From: Microvirga calopogonii
Lineage (GTDB): Bacteria > Pseudomonadota > Alphaproteobacteria > Rhizobiales > Beijerinckiaceae
DNA: 64,000 bases
NCBI RefSeq assembly: GCF_003347665.1
Contig: NZ_QDGA01000002.1
Location: 310,001 to 374,000, forward strand
Direction of reading: 5' to 3'
In this document: positions 56,631-64,000 of the stretch, piece by piece
Position numbering within the stretch: position 1 is the stretch's first letter
Layout: every line of letters starts with the position of its first letter
Notes under the pieces: model-generated
What the model was told of the DNA's origin: nothing
The model's input: the letters and a program-made list of their open reading frames with translations, nothing else
Database searches by the model: none
Made by a program: the position numbers and the translations under genes

Positions 56631-59477
56631 TCAGATCACGAAGAAGTCGCCATCGCTCATGGCCTTGACGGCAGCCTTCGTGACCGTGGCGATGTGGATC
56701 TTCGCCTGCGAGCCGGTGCCGTCGGCATCGTAATAGATCTTGCCGGTCCTCTTGCTGACGATGATGCGATCGGATGCATCATGGGCGGCTTCGCCCTTGA
56801 AGAACGCGCCATCCGACAGCTTGATGGGCGTCGTGATCGAGCCTTTCCTGCCCAATCCCTTATAGATCGCGTTGTCGAGCCAGAAGGCATCGTCCTTGGC
56901 GCTGAAATCGCCGATCGTATCGATATTGGCGTTCTTCTTCTTGGCGACCGCACTGTCGAACACGAAGGTATCCTTGCCGGTTCCGCCGGTCAGAATGTCC
57001 GCGCCCAATCCGCCCGACAATCGGTCGTTTCCTGCGCCGCCCGAAAGTGCGTCATCGCCGGCGCCACCTGCCAGGAAATCGTTCTTCAGGCCGCCGACGA
57101 AATGATCGTCGCCCGATGTCCCGAGGACGGATTCAGGTTCCACGTTTCGAATATTGATCGTGAGGCTCTTGTCGAAGCTCAAGCCGCCCTTGTCCGTAAC
57201 CCTTACCTTGACATTGTGGGAGCCTGCCTGCTCGAAATCGAGCTTGGTGCCGTCGGCCACCACGAGCTGATCGCCGCGAAGAGCAAAACGGCCACCGGCA
57301 TCATCCAGCAGCCGATATGTGAAGGTATCGCCCGGATTGGCATCCGTTGCCCGCAACGAGCCCACCACCGTTCCCGCCGCGGCCATCTCATCGGTGAGGT
57401 TCTGAGACAGATCGAGCTGCGACGGCGCTAGATTCTCACTGAGATGAACCATCGAACTGGTCGCCTTGCCGGCGGTGTCCCAGAGAAGAAGTGAGATCTC
57501 TCTCTGGCCCAGCGACGGGCCGGCGGGCCGGTCATAGGTGTACGTAATGGCGCGAACGAGCTCCTGTACATGAGCGACCGCCACAGGGCTGCTGAAATTG
57601 ATTCTGAGAGAACTTGCGGAAGAGGTGACGATTGCCCCGATCGACTCCTGCCCGAGAAAGATTTCACTCCCCTCGTTCATTCCGTCAGAGAGCGAAATCG
57701 GTCCCGATGTATCGACCCCGAGCCGATCCGCGACTCCTTGCCCGCTCGAGCCCCCGCCCTGGACGCTGATTTCAAGCGCTGCGAGGGCTTCGTAATCGTC
57801 CGAGACAGCTGCATTCCGGCCTACATCCACGAAGACCTTCATCCCGGCAGTGATGAGGATCCTGTCGCCGTCGAGGCCTTCCACCCGAGGCGCTTCGTTG
57901 GTGTAGGTGCCGGATGTATCGGTAATTGTCTTAATGTTGTGCTCGAACAGAAGCTTGCGCTCGGCTCTCGTAAAGGTGCCTCCCGCAAGCGTCAGGCTGG
58001 CGGAGCCGTAATAGTCGGCTTGGACGAGAGCCGCGACCTCCTTGCTGTCGACCGTGATCGAAACGGCTCGGTCGGCCAGCTCGATCCTCTCGATGCCGGT
58101 GATGGTTTTTCCGGTCAGGTCGAACGACGATCCGACAAGCGTCAGCCCATCGTCACTGCCCGCTCCGCCGTCGATGCTCGTCACCCCATTCAGGCGCTGG
58201 GCGTTCGTGCGCAGCACCTCGCCGGACGTGTCGCTCAACCGGATGATCTCGACACCGCTGAATGCGGCAAGCTTGGTGAGGTCGAAAACGGCACCGGGAA
58301 CCGAACCGCTCAATGCCTTGAGAGTGTCGGTTCCATTACCGCCATGGATCACATCGCCATCGCTCAAGGTGGTTGTCGTCGCGGCAAAAACATCATCCCC
58401 GGCCGTGCCGTCCATTTGATCGACACCGGAGGTCAGCACCTTCACGCCTTCGGGAGCGATCGCAATGGAAATGGACGGCATGGAGGTCCGGCCGCCCTTG
58501 TCGCTGAGATAAATATAGAGGTTGCGTTGAAGCGTCAGAGATGGATCGGTCGACGCGTTGCTGTATTCTAAGGCGTGGAGCAGTTCTTCCACCCTTGCAT
58601 GGGTCGCGTTCCCGTTGAAAGCGATATCGAAGCCGTATTCGTTATGAGGAGCGATGCTGCCGATCTCGACGCGGTCGTCTTCCGGTCCGACAAAGATCCG
58701 GCTGCCGACATTCATGCCATCCGACAGAAAAACCCGCGCGGTCTGCGCGATGTACACCGCCTCTCCATTCGCCAGTATACCATGAGCAACGTATAAGCTG
58801 GCGATGGCCGCGTCGTCGCCATCGGTCACGACCGCGTCGGCGCCGACGTCAAGCCGGACAGGCTGGCCGATCTGACCGGCGGTGAGGATGATCTCTTCAT
58901 CGAGATTCGACAGAACCGGAGGAGCTGCATAATAGGTGAGACCGCTCGCATCCGTGACCGTGTCTACGCCCTTGTCGAACAAGGCCTTCCGCTCCGCCTC
59001 ATCGAAGGTCCCGCCCTCGAAGATCAGGTGATCGGATTCGCTCCAGTAGCCCGTCAGCTGGAACGCCAGATCCCGGTCATTGAGCGTGACCTCGATGCCC
59101 CCGAGTTCCGCCAGCTCGATTTCGGCGAAACCGGTAATCGTCTTGCCGCGGAGATCGATATCCCACCCATAGAGGGAAAGAGTGTCATTGCCGCCACCGC
59201 CCTCGATGGCGGAGATACTCTCCAACGGGTGAGTGTACCAATAATCGTCCCAAATCAGGATCCGATCGTCGGCGGCGGAGCGTTTGACGATCTCGATCGA
59301 CGAGAAGGTACCAGGAATATTGAGATCGAAGGTCCCCCCTCCATTCAGCTGGAGGGTATCCGTGCCCTCGCCGCCATCCAATGTGAGCCTGAAATCGAGC
59401 TCGCTGGCCGTGATGACGATGGTGTCGTTACCCGGGCTCGTGAGGGCGGAGTGGGTTGTGCCAGCTTTGGAGGTCAT
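56631..59477 (-). CDS. RTX-type calcium-binding protein, RTX2, with a duplicated N-terminal module
   Basis: A 948-residue protein without a signal peptide. Two copies of a module of about 345 residues (with DLRGKTITGF then LSDGMNVGSRIFV near 249, and DLTGKTITGI then LSDGMNEGSEIFL near 595) are followed by a cadherin-like domain (AAAGTVVGSLRATDANPGDTF, about 700-790). RTX nonapeptides (GGLKNDFLAGGAGDDALSGGAGNDRLSGGLGADILTGGTGKD) then precede a T1SS-type C-terminus ending AMSDGDFFVI. The module is shared with RTX1. The protein is predicted to be exported by a type I system encoded elsewhere and stabilised by calcium. An AT-rich promoter with TATAAT (minus strand, 59499-59504) precedes it. Confidence 0.88.
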   Translation of the reverse strand: MTSKAGTTHSALTSPGNDTIVITASELDFRLTLDGGEGTDTLQLNGGGTFDLNIPGTFSSIEIVKRSAADDRILIWDDYWYTHPLESISAIEGGGGNDTLSLYGWDIDLRGKTITGFAEIELAELGGIEVTLNDRDLAFQLTGYWSESDHLIFEGGTFDEAERKALFDKGVDTVTDASGLTYYAAPPVLSNLDEEIILTAGQIGQPVRLDVGADAVVTDGDDAAIASLYVAHGILANGEAVYIAQTARVFLSDGMNVGSRIFVGPEDDRVEIGSIAPHNEYGFDIAFNGNATHARVEELLHALEYSNASTDPSLTLQRNLYIYLSDKGGRTSMPSISIAIAPEGVKVLTSGVDQMDGTAGDDVFAATTTTLSDGDVIHGGNGTDTLKALSGSVPGAVFDLTKLAAFSGVEIIRLSDTSGEVLRTNAQRLNGVTSIDGGAGSDDGLTLVGSSFDLTGKTITGIERIELADRAVSITVDSKEVAALVQADYYGSASLTLAGGTFTRAERKLLFEHNIKTITDTSGTYTNEAPRVEGLDGDRILITAGMKVFVDVGRNAAVSDDYEALAALEISVQGGGSSGQGVADRLGVDTSGPISLSDGMNEGSEIFLGQESIGAIVTSSASSLRINFSSPVAVAHVQELVRAITYTYDRPAGPSLGQREISLLLWDTAGKATSSMVHLSENLAPSQLDLSQNLTDEMAAAGTVVGSLRATDANPGDTFTYRLLDDAGGRFALRGDQLVVADGTKLDFEQAGSHNVKVRVTDKGGLSFDKSLTINIRNVEPESVLGTSGDDHFVGGLKNDFLAGGAGDDALSGGAGNDRLSGGLGADILTGGTGKDTFVFDSAVAKKKNANIDTIGDFSAKDDAFWLDNAIYKGLGRKGSITTPIKLSDGAFFKGEAAHDASDRIIVSKRTGKIYYDADGTGSQAKIHIATVTKAAVKAMSDGDFFVI

Positions 59478-59612
59478 GCCAACGGCCTATTTATTGTAAT
59501 TATATTACATAAACTGAACTTGCTCCTGTTGTCGAGGGCGATTCATCTGTGCAGCATCCGGCTGGACGTCGTGCGGCCGCGAGAAGACACATGGGATGTG
59601 CGGGTCGCACGT

Positions 59613-59648
59613 GACAAAGGAGCGGTTCCCGGGAACCGCTCCTTTGTC
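59613..59648. terminator. Perfect 18-bp hairpin after RTX3
   Basis: GACAAAGGAGCGGTTCCC (59613-59630) and its exact complement (59631-59648) form an uninterrupted palindrome 2 bases past the stop codon of the minus-strand RTX3 gene. No T tract follows, so it may be a terminator of atypical form or an mRNA-stabilising hairpin. Confidence 0.7.
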
Positions 59649-59650
59649 GT

Positions 59651-62600
59651 TCAGATGAAGAAGAAGTCCTTGTAGGTGAGGGTTGTGCCCTCGCCTTTCT
59701 GAAGCTTCACGGTGCCGATCTCGAGCATGGCCTTCGCACCGGAACCGTCCACGTCCCAGTACAGCTTGTACTCGGTCGGTTTCACCTTCTTGGCGATGAT
59801 GAAGTCGTCCTTGTCGAGCGCCTTGTCGCCGACGCGCAGGAAGCTGCTCTTCAGCTTGAAAGGTGTGTCGAGGCTGGCCCCTTTCCCCTTGAGGTACTTG
59901 GCGATGGTCTTGTTCGTGAACGCCGCATCGTCGAGGTAGATCGAGTCGTATTTCGGCCCGAAATCGTAGATCACGTCCTTGTTCTTGTTCGCCACGCTCT
60001 TGCTGGTGAGCGCTGTGTCGAACACGAATGCGTCCTTGTTCGCCGCGCCCTTGCCGCCGTAGAGCGCGTCCAGTCCCTCGCCGCCCCCGATCGTGTCGTT
60101 GCCGGCCTCGCCCTTGAGCGTGTCCTTGCCCGCTCCGCCGAACAGGCGGTCGTCGCCGGCATTGCCTGACAGCGAGTCGTTCAGCGCGCCGCCACGGAAC
60201 ACATCGTTGGCAACCGAGCCGGCCGTGACCTCGGGGTTCACGTCCCGGACGCCGAAGGTGAGCTCCTCTACATAGGTGGCGCCGCTGGCATCCTTCACCT
60301 GCACCTTGAACCTGTGCGAGGCTTCCTGCTCGGCATCGAGCAGGAAGCCGTTGTCGACCACGATCTGGTTGCCGTTGACGAGCTTGACCCGGCCGCCGGC
60401 ATTGTCGAGCAGGGTGTATTCCAGTCCAGCCCCGCCGACGCCGTCGTCCACGGCGCTTAGCGTGCCGACCAACGTCTCCCGCGCGGCATATTCCGCGGCA
60501 GAGCCAGCAAAGACAATGTCCGTCGGTGCGTGGTTCGGGTTGCCGGCCGGGACATCCGTCACTTTGACCGTGACCGTCCGGGTTGCCATATCCTCGGTGC
60601 TGCCGTCGGAGACTTGAACCTTCAGCTGATACTCAGTGTCGAGGTCGACCGGCAGCCGGCTCGCATTCGAGATCCGGATCACGCCGGCGGCGTCGATCGA
60701 GAACAACCCATTGTGCGTGTCCTCCAGCGAGTAGGTGAGCGCGCGTCCGTCCAGGGCCGCGTCCGGATCGGAGGCACTGACCCGCGCGACCACGCCGACG
60801 CCCGCATCTTCCCGGACCAGGATGACGCCGTTGGCTCCCGCCGTGCCGTGTTCGGATTCCTTGACCTGGGTGATCGTCGGGCCGACGTTGTTCTTCACCG
60901 TGATGCTGACATAGCCGGTGACCGAGTTGGGGCCGTCGGACGCGACGATCCGATAGGTGTCGGTATAGTCGCCTGGGACCGAGGCATTGCGAACCTTGAG
61001 CTGGTTGCCGTCGATCTCGAACCGCCCGTCCGCGCTGATCCTGACGTTATCCTCCAAATGATCCACGAAGCTGTAGAGGACGGTCGTATTCTCCTGAGCG
61101 TTGTCCACCAGCGCGAATTCGTGGATCACGCCGCTCTTGCTCTCGTGAACCGTGAAGGTGCCCGACGGAACGGGCGGGGGCAGGTTCGAGGCGTCGTAGC
61201 CCACCACCGAAATCACGTTCGCGAAGTTCGTCGTGTTGGTTCCGTCGCTGACGGTGAACGAGAATTCGGTCTGCCCGATTCCGGTTACATTGAACCCGAT
61301 CGTGTCGATGAAGGCATTGAGGTTCGTTGCCGATCCTTGGAGCGTATATCGGGCGGCGTCGGTCCCGATGACCGAGACATTCACGCCGCTCCCGGACGCA
61401 TCAAAGGTGAGAGACCCGTGCCCAGTGGCAAACGAGATCGTCACCGTAAGCGGGTCGTCGTCACCATCACCAACCTCAACCGCCTTCAACGCCTCGGCGA
61501 CCGTGCTTCCGACCACCCCGATCTTGGATTCCTGCCCCGCCGTGACCGTCAGCGTCGGCGCGTGATCGTCGTTCACGATCACGCCGGTCACGCTGCCGTT
61601 CGTGGTGCTGATCGTGCCGTACGTTGCGCTGACCAGCGTGACCGTGAAGGTCTCGTTGGCTTCGACGAGCTTGTCACCGCGCACCCGGACCGTAAAGGTC
61701 GTACTCGTCTCGTCGGCTGCGAAATCGAAGGTTCCGCTAAGGGACGTGAAGTCACTCGCGTCGATGTCGGTTCCCGCAATCGACCAGCTTACGGTCGCCG
61801 GACCGCCTGTTCCATTTCGGGTCGCGATGAAAGTGTATTCCACAAAATCCGAATTATTTCTCTCGACTACGGAGGCAGTTTCGGTCGAGATCGAGATGAC
61901 CGGAGCCTTGATGTCGACCGTGTAATTCTCCTTATAGCGAATGTCCGTGTGCCTGGTCCCGTTCGTCATCACATACGTGACAACCTGAAGGAGCCGCGGG
62001 CCGGCTCCTTCGCTGCCGAAGCTGCCGTTCGTGCTGATCTGGCCGGTATCCTCATTGATGGTGAAGCCCCCATCGTCCGTCATCACCAGTCCGTCGACCA
62101 GGAACCCATACTTGTTCACCTGGAATGCGGCCTTGGTGTCGGGGTCGTTATCCCATTGGGCCTTGACGACGTTCGCATTCGTCTGCCCCACCCTGATCGT
62201 TTGAAGGTCCGAGAAGATCAAATCTCTCGCAGCCTCATCCGCATCGTCAATCTTGACCGTCAAGGCTTGCGTTGCGCTCTCGGCTCCCGATCCGTCCTTC
62301 ACCTTGACGTAGACCGTGTAGAACGCCTCTCCCTGAGCGTTTTTCGGCACGCTCTCGTAGTCAAGAGTACCGAAGAGTTCGAGATAGCTCAGGTTGCCGG
62401 ACTTCAAGATTCTGAACCGCCCACCGGCATCGCTGTCGGTGACGCTTCTGTCGAAATCGAATGTCAGGCTGGACAGAGGTGTCGTGTCGTCCGTGGCGAA
62501 AAGCTTGAAGGCGCCACCGAGGTTCTCCTGAATGGTCACGGAAACAGCGCCGCCCTCGAAGCTGGGGAGCGAGGGAGGTTGGTTGAACATGTCTTGGATG

Positions 62601-63088
62601 TTTTCGATGTTCTGAAGCCGCGATTGGTCGTAGCCGCGCACCCGGATGACGACTGTGTCGGTGCCCTCGCCCGCGGCCTCCACCACCACGTCATTCAGAT
62701 CGTCGATGTAGTAGACGTCGTCGCCGGTCCCGCCCACCATCCGGTCGGCGCCCGCGCCGCCGTCGAGGGTGTCGTTGTTGGCGCCCCCGTAGAGCTGGTC
62801 GCTGTTGTCCCCGCCGTAGAGCTTGTCGTTGCCGGCGAAGCCATAGATGATGTCGTTGCCCGCCCGTCCGTCGAAGACGTTGCCGCCGGCGAGGTCGTCT
62901 CCATAGAACACATCGCCGAAGCCGGTCCCATAGGCATCGGCGATACGGGAGACCAGATCCTTCTGGCTACCCGGCTTGAATACCTGGCCGAGCACCAGAT
63001 CGAAGGTGATCCCGGCACCCAATGCTCCATAATCAGCGGCAGCGTAACCAGCGCCACCGTCGAGAGTGTCGTTGCCGGTCGAGCCCAT
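59651..63088 (-). CDS. RTX3, downstream part: Calx-beta, cadherin-like and RTX domains
   Basis: The 1145-codon stretch begins amid RTX repeats (MGSTGNDTLDGGAGYAAADY) and is not a natural start. The same frame continues upstream to 63172 and, past a single TAG at 63173-63175, through another 275 codons to the window edge. Domains in order: RTX repeats (about 1-150), cadherin-like segments, a Calx-beta domain (about 390-500, VSISTETASVVERNNSDFVEYTFIATRNG), more cadherin-like repeats (SVNGY, RVSASDPDAALDGRALTYSL, GTLSAVDDGVGGAGLEYTLLDNAGG), RTX nonapeptides near 1000, and a T1SS-type end (YKDFFFI). It is likely a large secreted adhesin. See the finding on the stop codon. Confidence 0.8.
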   Translation of the reverse strand: MGSTGNDTLDGGAGYAAADYGALGAGITFDLVLGQVFKPGSQKDLVSRIADAYGTGFGDVFYGDDLAGGNVFDGRAGNDIIYGFAGNDKLYGGDNSDQLYGGANNDTLDGGAGADRMVGGTGDDVYYIDDLNDVVVEAAGEGTDTVVIRVRGYDQSRLQNIENIQDMFNQPPSLPSFEGGAVSVTIQENLGGAFKLFATDDTTPLSSLTFDFDRSVTDSDAGGRFRILKSGNLSYLELFGTLDYESVPKNAQGEAFYTVYVKVKDGSGAESATQALTVKIDDADEAARDLIFSDLQTIRVGQTNANVVKAQWDNDPDTKAAFQVNKYGFLVDGLVMTDDGGFTINEDTGQISTNGSFGSEGAGPRLLQVVTYVMTNGTRHTDIRYKENYTVDIKAPVISISTETASVVERNNSDFVEYTFIATRNGTGGPATVSWSIAGTDIDASDFTSLSGTFDFAADETSTTFTVRVRGDKLVEANETFTVTLVSATYGTISTTNGSVTGVIVNDDHAPTLTVTAGQESKIGVVGSTVAEALKAVEVGDGDDDPLTVTISFATGHGSLTFDASGSGVNVSVIGTDAARYTLQGSATNLNAFIDTIGFNVTGIGQTEFSFTVSDGTNTTNFANVISVVGYDASNLPPPVPSGTFTVHESKSGVIHEFALVDNAQENTTVLYSFVDHLEDNVRISADGRFEIDGNQLKVRNASVPGDYTDTYRIVASDGPNSVTGYVSITVKNNVGPTITQVKESEHGTAGANGVILVREDAGVGVVARVSASDPDAALDGRALTYSLEDTHNGLFSIDAAGVIRISNASRLPVDLDTEYQLKVQVSDGSTEDMATRTVTVKVTDVPAGNPNHAPTDIVFAGSAAEYAARETLVGTLSAVDDGVGGAGLEYTLLDNAGGRVKLVNGNQIVVDNGFLLDAEQEASHRFKVQVKDASGATYVEELTFGVRDVNPEVTAGSVANDVFRGGALNDSLSGNAGDDRLFGGAGKDTLKGEAGNDTIGGGEGLDALYGGKGAANKDAFVFDTALTSKSVANKNKDVIYDFGPKYDSIYLDDAAFTNKTIAKYLKGKGASLDTPFKLKSSFLRVGDKALDKDDFIIAKKVKPTEYKLYWDVDGSGAKAMLEIGTVKLQKGEGTTLTYKDFFFI

Positions 63089-63172
63089 GAACAGGTCGAA
63101 GCCGCCGCCGGCTTCGACCGAGTCGTTACCATCGCTTCCGACGATGGTGTCCCGTTCGTCTCCGGCCGTGAT

Positions 63173-64000
63173 CTAACGGACGTTCCGCAGAACGTCCGTT
63201 TCGTAGGTCACGCCCTGAGGATTGGTGACGGTTGAAATATTGGTCTTGAGATTGATCGTCCGGCCGGGTCCCTCGAACACCACATGTCCGCCCTCGAGGG
63301 TATCGTCCCCCGCGCCCCCGTAGAGCACGTCCTCGGCGCCGCCCACGATGGAGTCGTTGCCCTGCTCGCCATGAAGCTCGTCGACATCCGAGCCGGCAAT
63401 CGTCGAGACGCCGATCAGCGTGTCGCCGCCGTCTCCGCCCCACAGGGTGTCGTTGCCGATGCCGCCGTCGATCGTGTCGTGTCCGTCCAGCCCGAACAGG
63501 ATATTTCCGTGGTCGTCGTCGCCCGTGATGATGTCGTCGGCTCGCGATCCCCAGGCGTGCCAGATGTTAGTCAGCGTGTCCTGCTGGCCGTTGAACTTGG
63601 TCGCGCGACCGTGCTGCAGGTCGAGGTTGACCCCGGAGGCGGAGACGAAGAAGTAGGTGATCTCGCCGCCGTCCGCTCCACCGTCGATACTATCATTCCC
63701 GTAGCTGGCAATGAAGTGATCGAAACCCGCGCCACCCTGGAGCGTATCGTTGATGCCCGAGACGTTGTTCGTCCCGCTCACGCCCGTGATCGTGTCATTG
63801 CCGTCGCCGCCGGTGACGTAGACCACATTCACCAGCGTGTCGGTTTCCTCGGCGTTCGTCGCCGTGCCGGTGGCCAGATCGATGTTGCGCCCGAGAGATC
63901 CCTCGAAGATCACGTGGCCGTTCACGAGCCTGTCGTTGCCCACGCCGCCCCATAGCGAATCCTCCACGCCGCCGATCAGCGTGTCGTTGCCGATGCCGCC
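63173..64000 (-). pseudogene. RTX3, upstream part, ending at an in-frame TAG; 5' end outside window
   Basis: About 275 codons of RTX repeats, open to the window end (GIGNDTLIGGVEDSLWGGVGNDRL and onwards), then YETDVLRNVR and TAG. The next codons in the same frame read ITAGDERDTIVGSDGNDSVE, continuing the repeat register. Sister repeats read TLVNVVYVTGGDGNDTITG and TLTNIWHAWGSRADDIITG, so the stop replaces an ordinary residue. As written, the upstream product would lack the C-terminal secretion signal. The break could be a true nonsense mutation, a sequencing error, or readthrough. Confidence 0.7.

Noticed and set aside
60530-63235. A 901-codon plus-strand frame opposite RTX3
   Set aside because: Composition mirrors the complement of RTX and cadherin repeats; no ribosome site or domain, so it is a shadow.
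62700-64000. Periodic short DNA repeats resembling a CRISPR array
   Set aside because: They encode RTX nonapeptides in a continuous frame; there are no constant repeats with unique spacers.

Overview
The window is high-GC chromosomal DNA from an alphaproteobacterium of the Hyphomicrobiales. A Microvirga- or Methylobacteriaceae-like organism is my inference. It rests on the irr-fabA-fabB-fabI order, an acnA gene divergent from ccmAB, an alpha-type porin, a DUF6894 protein, an Irr-type Fur regulator and rhizobial-type palindromic intergenic repeats. There is one tRNA gene (tRNA-Leu, CAG, minus strand). I see no rRNA, transposase, integrase or CRISPR array.

Layout. 1-3.9 kb: the end of an enolase-superfamily dehydratase, a GMC oxidoreductase, a tiny membrane protein and an HD-domain hydrolase. 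4-9.9 kb: polyphosphate kinase 2, a SulP anion transporter, an AraC regulator, a DUF6894 protein and three small exported proteins. 10.2-19.7 kb: a fermentation-type cluster with D-lactate dehydrogenase divergent from L-serine dehydratase, pyruvate formate-lyase, its activase, an AspT-type antiporter and a porin. 19.7-26.5 kb: a large exported SH3/Gln-Arg-rich protein, a selenium-binding-protein-type methanethiol oxidase with a small membrane partner, and a secreted YVTN beta-propeller. 26.6-35 kb: a cyclase remnant, tRNA-Leu, and housekeeping or transport genes. 35-38.6 kb: irr and the unsaturated fatty acid genes fabA-fabB-fabI. 39-43.8 kb: an RTX protein divergent from a PAS/GAF/GGDEF/EAL protein. 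43.9-53.6 kb: DsbA-like protein, adenylate cyclase, YaiI, and cytochrome c maturation genes split into ccmC-ccmD-ccmG and ccmA-ccmB by about 4.3 kb of unrelated genes. 53.8-56.5 kb: aconitase. 56.6-64 kb: two more RTX proteins, the last split by an in-frame TAG and running off the window.

The most notable signal is a tandem direct repeat in intergenic DNA. A unit close to TGTCCCAAACGATCAAGC occurs twice with an exact 21-bp period. Six copies lie between 3.9 and 22.7 kb, all in the same orientation relative to the adjacent start codon. They sit before ppk2, the DUF6894 gene, the Spy-like gene, ldhA, sdaA(-pflB-pflA-aspT) and the SH3/QR-rich gene, with one lone dyad before the methanethiol oxidase gene. 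This defines a candidate regulon linking polyphosphate, envelope stress and serine/pyruvate fermentation. Its regulator is not identifiable here. The serine dehydratase of this cluster also carries an apparent Tat signal peptide, which is unexpected for this Fe-S enzyme.
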